The translations under genes were made by a program, and so were the position numbers. Below are positions 45,055 to 53,916 of a stretch of DNA of 64,000 bases, piece by piece. The notes under the pieces were generated by a model, which was not told the DNA's origin, searched no databases, and worked only from the letters and a program-made list of their open reading frames with translations. The number at the start of each line of letters is the position of its first letter. Position 1 is the stretch's first letter. This DNA is from Salinicoccus sp. Bachu38 (lineage in GTDB: Bacteria > Bacillota > Bacilli > Staphylococcales > Salinicoccaceae): the NCBI RefSeq assembly GCF_038561955.2, contig NZ_CP138333.2:558001-622000 (forward strand). The letters run 5' to 3'.

Positions 45055-45146
45055 AGCGCTCACCTGTCATCCATTATAAATGCAGCAGGCATACACTTTC
45101 AGAAAAATGCATATGCCTGAATAATTCATCTTTCCGCTGAATAAAG

Positions 45147-46862
45147 TTAAGCGTCGACAAGCGGGCCGTTGTCATCGAGGTACTGCTCGATGCCTTCAGC
45201 TGCACGGTATGCCAGGGCACCGACCGTACCTGTCGGATTGTAGCCGCCGTTGTGCGGGAAGTTCGATCCGCCGATGACGAACACATTGTCTGCATCCCAC
45301 ATCTGGAGGTAGTTGTTGACGACGCTCGTTTCCGGGTCAGCCCCCATGATTGTACCGCCGACAATATGGTCGTTATGGGCGGGCAGTATATCAAAGTGCT
45401 CGCCGAGCTCGCTGCGGTTCTTGGATACCGGGTTCATTTCATCCAGTATCTCCTCGATGCGGTCCGCAATGTACTCGTGTACATTCCTGTCATGGTCGGT
45501 GACGTCATAGGTGACCCGGAGAAGTGGGCGGCCATAATCATCCGTGTATGTCGGATCGAGGGACAGGTAGTTGTTTACATAAGGGAGTGTGATCATCTGT
45601 GCCCATGCCCCTGCAGAGCGATTATATGCATTGATGGACTCATTCTTGAACTCGGCCCCCCAATTCTTCGTACCCTGGGGTACTGCATTCTCAAGGATTG
45701 GGCGCTTGCCCTGCTGTTTCATGGATATCGATCCGCCGTGGATGAAGTCGACATCCGAGTGGTCGAAGTTGTCATTGTTGTAGTCATCGATGGTCACCCC
45801 GAGGGCGCCGGCACCCATGGACATGTTGTATTCCTTGTCGAAGAAGGCGGTGACGGATGGCGTGATATGGAGACAGTAGTTCTTTCCGACTGCCCCGTCG
45901 CCTGTTTCAGGGTCATACGCCGTACCCAGTTCGGAGTGGAGCAGCAGTTTCGTATTGTTCGTCGTATGGCTTGTGACCACGACGACATCCGCCGGCTGGA
46001 TGTATTCGAGTTGGGTCCGCGGATCGATGTAGTGCACACCGGTCACTTCCCCGTCCTCCTTCAGTATTTCAAGGACATTTGCGTTCGTGCGCAGTTCGAA
46101 GTTGTCATGCTGCTTGGCGACCGGAATCGTTGTGACGATCGGAGAGGATTTCGCCCCCCATTCACAGCCGAATTTTTCACAGAATCCGCAGTACTGGCAC
46201 GCGGCGAGTGTCATGCCATCCGGATTCGTATATTGTTCCGACATGTTGCCGGCAGGTGTCCTGAACGGAGTGGCACCCGCCGCTTCACAGGCCGCCTTGA
46301 AATCCGAAAGGAGCGGCGTCATCTTCATCGGTGGTGTCGGATACGGTTTTCTGCGTTCCGGACCCATCGGGTTCTGCTCCCCGCTGATGCCGGCCGTCTC
46401 TTCAAATTTTTCATAATACGGCAGGAGCTCGTCATATGTAATGCCCCAGTCCTGTATCAGGTAATCGTCGGAAACTTTGTCCGGACCATATTTCTCCTCT
46501 GTCCGTGATTTCAGTTCAAAGTCGTATGGGTTATAGAACCATGTATCACCGTTCCAGTGGACACCACCACCACCAACATCCGTCCCGATCAGGAATGCAC
46601 CGAAGCGGCGCATCGGCAAAGCCTCCTCATCAAGCGCATTGCGGTAAGTGATGGTCTCCTTGGAAAGGTCCTGCATCATTTCGTGCCCGACGACATAGCG
46701 ATATTCATCGTGCGCAGTCAGATAGTCCTCCGTCGTCTTCTCGCGACCCCGTTCGAGACCGAGTACCTGCTTGCCGGATTTAGCAAGCTCGGCAGCGACG
46801 ATGCTTCCTGCCCAGCCCATGCCGACAACGACAACTTCCTTTTTATCGAGTGTTTCAGCCAT
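45147..46862 (-). CDS. GMC oxidoreductase with cysteine cluster (module 2)
   Basis: A 571-residue paralogue of 40455-42185, visibly similar throughout (shared NPYDFEL-type, QDWGITYDEL, TAGISGE, NPDGxTxAACQYCGFCE). The FAD loop is GMGWAGS; the Cys cluster ACQYCGFCEKFGC and C-terminal NGGYNPTGTVGALAYR are intact. Substrate probably a sugar or polyol, with divergence between the two copies suggesting different substrates. Confidence 0.88.
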   Translation of the reverse strand: MAETLDKKEVVVVGMGWAGSIVAAELAKSGKQVLGLERGREKTTEDYLTAHDEYRYVVGHEMMQDLSKETITYRNALDEEALPMRRFGAFLIGTDVGGGGVHWNGDTWFYNPYDFELKSRTEEKYGPDKVSDDYLIQDWGITYDELLPYYEKFEETAGISGEQNPMGPERRKPYPTPPMKMTPLLSDFKAACEAAGATPFRTPAGNMSEQYTNPDGMTLAACQYCGFCEKFGCEWGAKSSPIVTTIPVAKQHDNFELRTNANVLEILKEDGEVTGVHYIDPRTQLEYIQPADVVVVTSHTTNNTKLLLHSELGTAYDPETGDGAVGKNYCLHITPSVTAFFDKEYNMSMGAGALGVTIDDYNNDNFDHSDVDFIHGGSISMKQQGKRPILENAVPQGTKNWGAEFKNESINAYNRSAGAWAQMITLPYVNNYLSLDPTYTDDYGRPLLRVTYDVTDHDRNVHEYIADRIEEILDEMNPVSKNRSELGEHFDILPAHNDHIVGGTIMGADPETSVVNNYLQMWDADNVFVIGGSNFPHNGGYNPTGTVGALAYRAAEGIEQYLDDNGPLVDA

Positions 46863-46881
46863 TTCATTCGCCTCCTAGTGA

Positions 46882-47661
46882 TTAATGGGAAATGTGTGTA
46901 GAATTCGACTGCATTTCCTTCTCCACAAATCCTTCCTGTTCGATTTCCTCTCTGTAACTCATATATGCACCCGGGAACTTTTTCATCTCCCAGCCCTTCA
47001 TTTCAATGTTGCCCCCATACAGTGGATCAGCATAGGCGCCTGAAAGCGTGACAAGGCGCAGCTCCTCGAAGAAATCCCCGGCTTCGAGCCCCGGCAACTC
47101 CAGCTCGTTCTCCTGCATGCGGGTAAGGATCTCGTCCTGCTGTCCGCCTTCGAGTTCATAGAAGGGCACATCATGAGCGGATAACGCCTCTTCATTCATG
47201 AGACGCATCCCGTCCCGGAAAATATCCCTTCTGAGCGTCGCATACTGTGGACCCTGGAAGTCTGTGCCTTCCTTGAAGGGACCCTTCATGTACTCCCGTG
47301 CATTCGCACCATATCCGCCTGAAAGCTCATGGTCGATGAACCATGCGACTCCAAGCGCCTGGGCGCCCGGTCCATTATCATCTTCAGGGAAGATCCGCTC
47401 CGTCGCTGCTTCGATTATTTGGAATTCCTCCGGATTCTGGAAGAACTTATATGCACGTGTGAAGTTCTGCTGCTGGCTGCCGGAATCGGATCCCTCTGAA
47501 TCTCCCTGACTTCCGGTTTCGGGTTCATCAGTTGCCGGAGGCGCTTCATCACCGAGCAGCGATCCAAGGTATGTACCCGTTATAAGCGTTCCTGTGGCCA
47601 CACCCGACATCTTTAAGAAATTTCGTCTTGAAAAAGACTTTTCTGTTTCCTCGTTAGACAT
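46882..47661 (-). CDS. Gluconate 2-dehydrogenase subunit 3-like protein with Tat signal (module 2)
   Basis: A 259-residue paralogue of 39674-40474. SRRNFLKMSG is the twin-arginine motif; an acidic linker (about 45-70) precedes the family domain (ATERIFPEDDNGPGAQALG). Next gene, the GMC enzyme, starts 19 nt later. Confidence 0.88.
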   Translation of the reverse strand: MSNEETEKSFSRRNFLKMSGVATGTLITGTYLGSLLGDEAPPATDEPETGSQGDSEGSDSGSQQQNFTRAYKFFQNPEEFQIIEAATERIFPEDDNGPGAQALGVAWFIDHELSGGYGANAREYMKGPFKEGTDFQGPQYATLRRDIFRDGMRLMNEEALSAHDVPFYELEGGQQDEILTRMQENELELPGLEAGDFFEELRLVTLSGAYADPLYGGNIEMKGWEMKKFPGAYMSYREEIEQEGFVEKEMQSNSTHISH

Positions 47662-47751
47662 ATCCTCACCTCTATATTAGAATTGAATGAATGTTACATC
47701 TTTATGTCCATATATATTAAACCAAAACAAACCATCATACAAGGAGGAAAA

Positions 47752-48186
47752 ATGATGCCTGTCCCATTGACAAAAGCTTCCAGATATCTTTTCAAACCGA
47801 ATCCGAATGTCGGAATAAAATACAAGGAACACGACATCAGCGGAGAGAAGAGGGTGACGGAATTTCTCACGCCTCACAAACTGGAGGAACTGGATCCGGA
47901 AGCAAAGGAGCACCACCGTACATTCATCGGGGAAATCGATGAAGCGGTCCAGCAGCAGATGAAGCAGACAAGCTTCTACCGATATGTCGCCATCGCGCTG
48001 CTCATCCTTACCATCATCCTGCCAAGCCTGCTCCTCTTCTTTCTGGGCGGCAGCCACTGGGGGCTGATCGGCGGGGTCTATTATGCATTCTTCGCCTATA
48101 TCCTGGTCGAGGCCTACATCACGGCGAACAGGAATTATTTCGAGTACCAGCTCTATGAGAAGTTTGAAAACGAATATTTGAAATGA
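47752..48186 (+). CDS. Two-helix membrane protein beside Tat/GMC module 2
   Basis: A 144-residue protein with charged N-terminal half (about 1-75), two membrane helices (about 78-120) and a short polar tail. AAGGAGG precedes the ATG. Layout and divergent position mirror 39188-39592, though sequence similarity is slight. Function unknown. Confidence 0.65.
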   Translation: MMPVPLTKASRYLFKPNPNVGIKYKEHDISGEKRVTEFLTPHKLEELDPEAKEHHRTFIGEIDEAVQQQMKQTSFYRYVAIALLILTIILPSLLLFFLGGSHWGLIGGVYYAFFAYILVEAYITANRNYFEYQLYEKFENEYLK

Positions 48187-48286
48187 ACCGGCAGCCTTCT
48201 TGGCCTGTTTCCTGATTTCCAGGAGACGGATCAGGGGGCTGTCGCTTTTTATTTTATAGGAAGTGTAAAACTGCCCAAAAATAAAA

Positions 48287-48332
48287 AATCAAAATGGCGA
48301 TTTTCCACCATATATAGGATAGGAGGTGTTTT
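48287..48332 (+). promoter_or_regulatory. Leader element of the NERD gene, shared with coiA
   Basis: AATCAAAA, 6 nt, TTTTC, 1 nt, ACCATATATAG, then an AGGAGG ribosome site and ATG. The distance from AATCAAAA to ACCATATATAG is 12 nt, exactly as before coiA (13586-13632). This copy does not form the hairpin seen at coiA, so the conservation is of sequence. Confidence 0.55.
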
Positions 48333-49310
48333 ATGTTTTTGACGGATAGGAAGAAAACGAAGGAACTTAATTTTCACGAAGTGCTCGAACGGCGTGCGGA
48401 ATTGGAGGAAGGGGAGAAGAGACGGCTGAAGATGCTGCGCCAGGGATTCGAAGGTGAGCAGACATATGACCGGCTGTGGGATGAGGTCGGGCATGAACAG
48501 CTGCTGATCTTCCGCGATCTCTGGCTGAAGGTCGAGAATGCCACACTGCAGATCGATGCGCTGATAGTGGGCGAGGACCGGCTGATCGTCAATGAAATCA
48601 AGAACTACAGCGGCATGTACCAATACGGGAATGGCAGCTGGTCGGTCAATGGCTTCCAGATCTCAGAAGACCCGCTCGCCCAGGCCAGCCGGACCGCCGG
48701 CAAGCTCATCCGGTTGAAATATGGCGGCAGCCATCCATTCGATGTCGACAGGAAAGTCGCTTTCGTCAATCCGAACTTTAACCTCACCATCGATTCGGAT
48801 GAAAATGAAAAGCACATCGTCACCCGTTCGATGATGAAATACTACATGCGCGATATTGCGCGGCGGCATGCCGGCCCCAATGCAGCGGCCTTGTCGAATA
48901 CCATCCGGAACTTCATCATCGACGACCCGATGGCGACGCCGGAAGTGGAGGCGGGGCGGATCAGGACGGGATTGTATTGTGGACGGTGCGGCAGCTACAA
49001 ACTGACACTTGACCGTTACCGTTCACATTGTGGATCATGTGGTCATCAGGAAACAATCGAGTATCAAATTGTCAAAGCAATTGTTGATTACGCTTTATTA
49101 TTTCCGGAACAGCCGATTGAAAAAAGAAGTGTGGTCTGGCTTACCGGAAATCAACTCAATCCAAGAAGAATAGAGTTCAATATGAATAAATACTGCAGAC
49201 TCGTCAGACGTGGACGCCATTCTGCCTATGTGATCGATACAACTGATATCACGGAGTTGCTGAAAGTGAAAGGCTACAACTCAAAATATGAAAAGAGGAA
49301 AATAATATGA
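48333..49310 (+). CDS. NERD-domain protein with zinc ribbon
   Basis: A 325-residue protein. The NERD (nuclease-related) domain covers about residues 38-150 (GFEGEQTYDRLW, DALIVGEDRLIVNEIKNYSG with the E-x-K core). A Cys4 zinc ribbon follows at about 215-235 (CGRCGSYKL, CGSCGH). The C-terminal part is basic. Probably acts on DNA or RNA; exact role unknown. Sharing the coiA leader suggests a DNA-processing role in competence. Confidence 0.82.
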   Translation: MFLTDRKKTKELNFHEVLERRAELEEGEKRRLKMLRQGFEGEQTYDRLWDEVGHEQLLIFRDLWLKVENATLQIDALIVGEDRLIVNEIKNYSGMYQYGNGSWSVNGFQISEDPLAQASRTAGKLIRLKYGGSHPFDVDRKVAFVNPNFNLTIDSDENEKHIVTRSMMKYYMRDIARRHAGPNAAALSNTIRNFIIDDPMATPEVEAGRIRTGLYCGRCGSYKLTLDRYRSHCGSCGHQETIEYQIVKAIVDYALLFPEQPIEKRSVVWLTGNQLNPRRIEFNMNKYCRLVRRGRHSAYVIDTTDITELLKVKGYNSKYEKRKII

Positions 49311-49319
49311 GGTGAAGTG

Positions 49320-49440
49320 CTAACTCCCAGTGGCAGGCGTTCCGACTGCAAGTTGGACCTCCAATTCCCAGTGGGAGGCGTTCCGACTGCAAGTTGGACC
49401 CCCTAATTCCCAGTGGGAGGCGTTCCGACTGCAAGTTAAG
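49320..49440. repeat. 41-bp tandem repeat array E (3 copies)
   Basis: GCAAGTT anchors at 49348, 49389 and 49431; the last interval is 42 bp through one extra C. Units read CCGACTGCAAGTTGGACC, TCCAATTCCCAGTGGGAGG, CGTT. Between convergent NERD and capA-like genes; oriented as C and D. Confidence 0.9.
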
Positions 49441-49476
49441 CCCAGCCCAACCAACCCTCAATCCATCCCCACACAA

Positions 49477-49520
49477 AAACGCCCCAAAACCCAAGCTCTC
49501 ATCCCGGGTTTTGGGGCGTT
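49477..49520 (-). terminator. Terminator of the CapA-like gene
   Basis: AACGCCCCAAAACCC pairs with GGGTTTTGGGGCGTT; on the minus strand the T-run follows. Confidence 0.92.
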
Positions 49521-49527
49521 CCTCGTA

Positions 49528-50670
49528 TCACTCCAGATATTCTACGACTTCCAGCTCATCCGTGTACGACTGCATGTGCTCGCTGACATCCTGATAGACA
49601 CCATCGGCGTCCTCCAGTCCGTATTCATCGGCATCAGCCAGCGGAACCAGCTCGAAGTTGTCGTACTCCTCGCTGTGGACGTATGTCGGCATGAAGCGGA
49701 CGCCTTCGACGGTGGTCTCGCCCGTTCCCATCTTATGGTTCACATCGAATTCGATCACCCCGCCGAGCTTGGTATCGAGATCCTGCTGGGCACTGAAGAA
49801 GTTGGCAAGGGAGTAGGCGATGACGGTCTCCCCGCCGTCCTCCCGTTCATAGATGTCGACCGGCTGCAGCACGTGCGGGTGGTGGCCCAATATAATGTCC
49901 GCGCCGGCTTCTGCGATCTGCTCGAACTGCTGGACATGCTCATCACGCGGATACGGTTCATACTCGACGCCCTGGTGCATGCTGACGACCAGCATGTCGA
50001 CCTCATCCCGCAGATCCTCCATGTCGGACAGGATCGTCTCCATGTCGATCAGGTTCACGAGGTGATCCTCACCCTCCGGCACCGGGATGCCGTTCGTCCC
50101 ATACGTGTAGGCGAGGAATCCGACTTCGACGCCGTTCACATCCATGATCCGCTTCCGCTCCGCGTCCTCGGGACTCGTGTTCGCCCCGACATACTCGATC
50201 TCTTTCTCATTCAGGATATTGGCCGTGCGCTCCACGCCCTCCGTGCTCCGATCAAGCGTGTGGTTGTTGGCAAGCGACACGATGTCCGCATCGAAATACT
50301 CGAGCAGATCCGCCGCCTCAAGCGGCGCATTGAACGCCGGATAGCCGCTCAGGCGCAATGCCTCCCCGCCGATCGGCGTCTCCTGGTTCATGAACACGAG
50401 ATCCTGCTTCTGCAGGTACGGCGCCACCTCATCGACACGCGAGATGAAATCATAGCCCGATTCCGTCTCCACATCCTCGTACAGGTGGTCGTGGATCAGC
50501 ACATCCCCCGTCGCCGCGAAGCTGAACGATGTCTGGAAGTGGGTGTTGATCACATTATGTATCGTCTCCCCGGACACATGCGCAAGCTCCTTCTCGTATG
50601 TTTCGTAATCCGCGGCCTCCCCATTGCCGAACGGCAGGCTCAGCAGCACGAACATCAACACTTTCATCAT
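49528..50670 (-). CDS. CapA-family metallophosphatase-like exported protein
   Basis: A 380-residue protein with a short signal peptide (MMKVLMFVLLSLPFGNGEA). The CapA/PgsA fold shows ATGDVLIHDHLY, NQETPI, SLANNHTLDRS, MHQGVEY and GHHPHVLQPV, the metal-site pattern of calcineurin-like enzymes. CapA homologues take part in poly-glutamate capsule synthesis, but no pgs/cap genes are near, so the role is open. In S. aureus this place, next to ltaA, is held by ugtP. Confidence 0.85.
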   Translation of the reverse strand: MMKVLMFVLLSLPFGNGEAADYETYEKELAHVSGETIHNVINTHFQTSFSFAATGDVLIHDHLYEDVETESGYDFISRVDEVAPYLQKQDLVFMNQETPIGGEALRLSGYPAFNAPLEAADLLEYFDADIVSLANNHTLDRSTEGVERTANILNEKEIEYVGANTSPEDAERKRIMDVNGVEVGFLAYTYGTNGIPVPEGEDHLVNLIDMETILSDMEDLRDEVDMLVVSMHQGVEYEPYPRDEHVQQFEQIAEAGADIILGHHPHVLQPVDIYEREDGGETVIAYSLANFFSAQQDLDTKLGGVIEFDVNHKMGTGETTVEGVRFMPTYVHSEEYDNFELVPLADADEYGLEDADGVYQDVSEHMQSYTDELEVVEYLE

Positions 50671-50771
50671 ATATAAACACCCCATTGGAATTGAACTTCA
50701 GCGATAGCGCTTGCTTCCATTCTACCGCTTAATCCCCGGCTTGCCTACCAATTGCACAGGACCTTTTCAGG

Positions 50772-50815
50772 AAAATAAAAACCCTGCTTCCATTTGCGCA
50801 TGGAAACAGGAGTGT
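50772..50815 (-). terminator. ltaA terminator
   Basis: Minus strand CCTGTTTCCAT-GCGCA-AATGGAAGCAGG followed by GTTTTTATTTT. Confidence 0.88.
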
Positions 50816-50836
50816 ATGGTGTCGCGGATGTTTGAT

Positions 50837-52033
50837 TCAGCCCCGTGCCGCCCGCCAGTTGAACGAGAACAGCACAGCGTAGTAGGCGAATAGGACGGCG
50901 AAGATCAGGCCGCTCGCCATGAGGGTTGCGGTCACGGTGCCGAAGATGTCGGCCGTGAGCCCACCGAGCATCGGACCGATCATGGCACCGACGCCCTGGA
51001 CGGAACTGATGACGCCCCACGACTCCTCCTTCTGGCTGCTGGCGATCGTGCCGGCGAGGTATTTATTCCACGCAGGCAGCATGATGCCGTAGGCGAGTCC
51101 GATGAGGCTTGCGATGATGAAGATCAGCCACACCGTCTCGAGCGTGCTGAACCAGATGACGCCGCCGGCATAGATCAGGAATCCGCCGGTGATTACACTG
51201 CGCGTGAAGCGCTCGGTGTGGATATCGAGCGCACGGCTCAGCACCGTCATGCCGAATCCGACGATGCCGAAGACGAGCAGGATGAAAAAGGTATATTCGA
51301 AATAGTTCAGCTCGAGCAGCGTCGTGATGTATGTCGGCAGGACCGGCAGCAGCATGCCGACGCCGAGCCCCTGCAGCATGATGCCGGGCATGTTCCTCAT
51401 ATGGTGGCGCAGTATCTCCCATGTCTCACGAAGCGGCAGGCGCTGCTTGCGCCGGCCAGCCGTCTCGCCGTCCCGGGTCTGGACCTTGTAGTCGCCCGGC
51501 ATGACGAGGAAGACGATGAAGTTGATCAGGAACACCCCGGCCATCGCATAGACGGAAGCGGCATCGAATATGCCGATCAGGAAGTTCATGATGACCATGC
51601 CGGTACCGAGTCCGGACAGCCACGCGAAGAAGATGAGTCCCATCTCGCGGCCGCGGTTCTCGTCCTGGACGTTCGAGAGGGCGATGATCCATATCGGACA
51701 GACGCTGATGCCGAGCAGGCACGCCGCAATCAGCAGCACGTAGAAGCTCTGGTCGAACATGACCGTGACCATCGCCCCGATGCCGACGACATATGACAGG
51801 AACATCGTCCACCACGCGCCGATCTTGCGCATCAGGAAGCCGAGCCAGATGTTCGTCACGGCATCGAAGACGTAGTGCATCGTGATGACGGTGGCGGACA
51901 GGCTGAGCGATATGATGCCGATGGTCGGCAGTGCGGGCAGGTAGCTCAATATGAACATCCCCCGGACGATTTCCGTCAGGCAGAGGATGAAAGCGAGTTT
52001 CCAGAATCTTTTCTTATGATCATTGGTTGCCAT
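50837..52033 (-). CDS. ltaA: Glycolipid flippase LtaA (MFS)
   Basis: A 398-residue MFS protein of 12 helices. Segments closely follow S. aureus LtaA as recalled: EIVRGMFILSYLPALPTI, SVCPIWIIALSNVQDENRG, PGIMLQGLGVGMLLPVLPTY, YGIMLPAWNKYLAGTI, SWGVISSVQGVGAMIGP. LtaA moves the diglucosyl-diacylglycerol anchor of lipoteichoic acid across the membrane. Divergent from murE as in S. aureus, but the ugtP partner is not adjacent. Confidence 0.88.
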   Translation of the reverse strand: MATNDHKKRFWKLAFILCLTEIVRGMFILSYLPALPTIGIISLSLSATVITMHYVFDAVTNIWLGFLMRKIGAWWTMFLSYVVGIGAMVTVMFDQSFYVLLIAACLLGISVCPIWIIALSNVQDENRGREMGLIFFAWLSGLGTGMVIMNFLIGIFDAASVYAMAGVFLINFIVFLVMPGDYKVQTRDGETAGRRKQRLPLRETWEILRHHMRNMPGIMLQGLGVGMLLPVLPTYITTLLELNYFEYTFFILLVFGIVGFGMTVLSRALDIHTERFTRSVITGGFLIYAGGVIWFSTLETVWLIFIIASLIGLAYGIMLPAWNKYLAGTIASSQKEESWGVISSVQGVGAMIGPMLGGLTADIFGTVTATLMASGLIFAVLFAYYAVLFSFNWRAARG

Positions 52034-52192
52034 TGTGTCACCTTTTTAAAACATTATTTGATGGATAAAGCATATTTTATGGACTATTATATCATTGTTT
52101 GATGATACTGGGGGCGGTTCCATCTGTCAATTCCTACTATTAAAGACCACACTTCTATTGTATAATATAAAAGTTGAAAGGTGGCAGGAAAC

Positions 52193-53695
52193 ATGAATTC
52201 GAAGACTCTGATTTCCCTTCTGAAAATAAAAGAGGCATATGGGGATTTCCCGGAAACTGTGACAAACATAACGATGGATTCACGCGAAGTGGATGGACAC
52301 TCCGTATTCGTCGCGATCAGAGGCTACCAGGTGGATGGCTTCGACTTTATTCCACAGGCCATCCGGTCCGGCTGCCGGTTCATCGTCACAGATCGCCACC
52401 GGGAGATGCCGGAGGGCGTCGGGCTGCTCGTCGTCCGGGACCCGGAGAAGGTGGCCGCCCTGTTTGCGGAGTACATCTATGATTTTCCGCATGAAACCCA
52501 GACGATGATCGGGGTCACCGGAACGAACGGCAAGACGACCGTGGCGACGATGATCCACAATCTGAGCCGGGCACTCGGCAAGAACAGCGCCTATCTCGGG
52601 ACGAACGGGTTCATGCTCAATGAAGACCGCTACGGCAGCACGAACACGACGCCGGAGACGACGCGCCTGCACAAGCGCATCCAGGAGGCCCATGAGCGGG
52701 AGACGGAAGTGTTCACGATGGAGGTGTCGTCGCATGCCCTCGGGCTCGGGCGCACATTCGGCATCGACTATGACATCACGATCTTCACGAACCTGACGCA
52801 GGATCATCTCGATTTCCACAATACGATGGATGAGTACGGCTATACGAAGGGCCTCCTGTTCTCCCAGATGGGGCACAACATGAAGGACCGCAAATACATC
52901 ATCCTCAACCAGGACGATCCATGGGCGGCGCGCTACAGCAGGATGACGCCGCACGAAGTGATCACCTACGGCATGACTTCTGAAGCGGACTTCCATCCGA
53001 CGGATATAGAAGGGACGCTCGAAGGCTTCAACTTCACGCTCAATACGCCGGAAGGCGCCTTCCATGTCGATTCGCCGTACATCGGCCACTTCAATATACA
53101 GAACCTGATGTGCGCCATCATCAGCGAATGGCTGCAGGGGTACCGGCTGCCCCGCATCATCGGCGCCGTCAGTGACATGGCACCGGTCGAAGGGCGCCTT
53201 GAAGTGCTGGACAAGACGCTGCCGATCGACATCATCATCGATTTCGCCCATACGCCGGACGCACTGGACAAGATCATAGATACAATCGAGCCCTTCGTCA
53301 CCCAGCGTCTGATCTTCCTCGTCGGCATGACCGGCGAGCGTGACCTGTCGAAGGCCCGTGAAATGGGGCGCATATCCACGCGGGCGGACGTGGCGATCTT
53401 CACGCCGGACAATCCGGCCAATGACGACCCAAGGATGCTCGTCGAGGCACTCGAGGCGGGTGCGGCGCATGACAGCTACCATTCCTTCACGGACCGCACG
53501 GAAGGCATCGAATACGCCATCGACATCGCGGAGCCCGGCGACACGGTGGTCCTCGCATGCAAGGGCCGCGAGCCGTACCAGATCATGGAGGACTATGTGA
53601 AGGTGCCGCACCGCGACGACCTGATCGCACTGGATAGGGCCTACCGCAAATACCGGAGGGATGAATATGTTACAGATACAGACATCCATCAATGA
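52193..53695 (+). CDS. murE: UDP-MurNAc-tripeptide synthetase MurE, L-lysine type
   Basis: Adds L-lysine to UDP-MurNAc-L-Ala-D-Glu. 500 residues, with ATP loop GVTGTNGKTTVATMI and the specificity motif DNPANDDPRMLV, the lysine form of S. aureus rather than the DAP form DNPR. ATG 52193 is preferred to the GTG 52181. A TATAAT -10 lies at 52161-52166. It overlaps the next gene by 29 nt. Confidence 0.95.
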   Translation: MNSKTLISLLKIKEAYGDFPETVTNITMDSREVDGHSVFVAIRGYQVDGFDFIPQAIRSGCRFIVTDRHREMPEGVGLLVVRDPEKVAALFAEYIYDFPHETQTMIGVTGTNGKTTVATMIHNLSRALGKNSAYLGTNGFMLNEDRYGSTNTTPETTRLHKRIQEAHERETEVFTMEVSSHALGLGRTFGIDYDITIFTNLTQDHLDFHNTMDEYGYTKGLLFSQMGHNMKDRKYIILNQDDPWAARYSRMTPHEVITYGMTSEADFHPTDIEGTLEGFNFTLNTPEGAFHVDSPYIGHFNIQNLMCAIISEWLQGYRLPRIIGAVSDMAPVEGRLEVLDKTLPIDIIIDFAHTPDALDKIIDTIEPFVTQRLIFLVGMTGERDLSKAREMGRISTRADVAIFTPDNPANDDPRMLVEALEAGAAHDSYHSFTDRTEGIEYAIDIAEPGDTVVLACKGREPYQIMEDYVKVPHRDDLIALDRAYRKYRRDEYVTDTDIHQ

Positions 53696-53906
53696 TGTCA
53701 CGATGCCGGTGTTCATTTTCCCGCACGAAGAACGGAACACGTGCATCGTCAGCATACCGGATATGAACTTCAGCCTGGAATACAGCCGGACGCTCAGTGA
53801 AGCGGACCAGGCCGAGGAGATCGTCCTCCATCTGTTCAATGTGATGGATGAGGCGGAATGCGAAGCAGTCGCGCGTGACATTACCCGAGCAACCTCTACA
53901 AAGTAA
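53667..53906 (+). CDS. Hypothetical small acidic protein between murE and prfC
   Basis: A 79-residue cytosolic protein with no motif recognised. It starts inside the murE end (ATG 53667, GGAGGG 7 nt upstream) and stops 10 nt before prfC, so it is translationally coupled in a murE-x-prfC operon. Confidence 0.75.
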   Translation: MLQIQTSINDVTMPVFIFPHEERNTCIVSIPDMNFSLEYSRTLSEADQAEEIVLHLFNVMDEAECEAVARDITRATSTK

Positions 53907-53916
53907 GGAGAAAATT

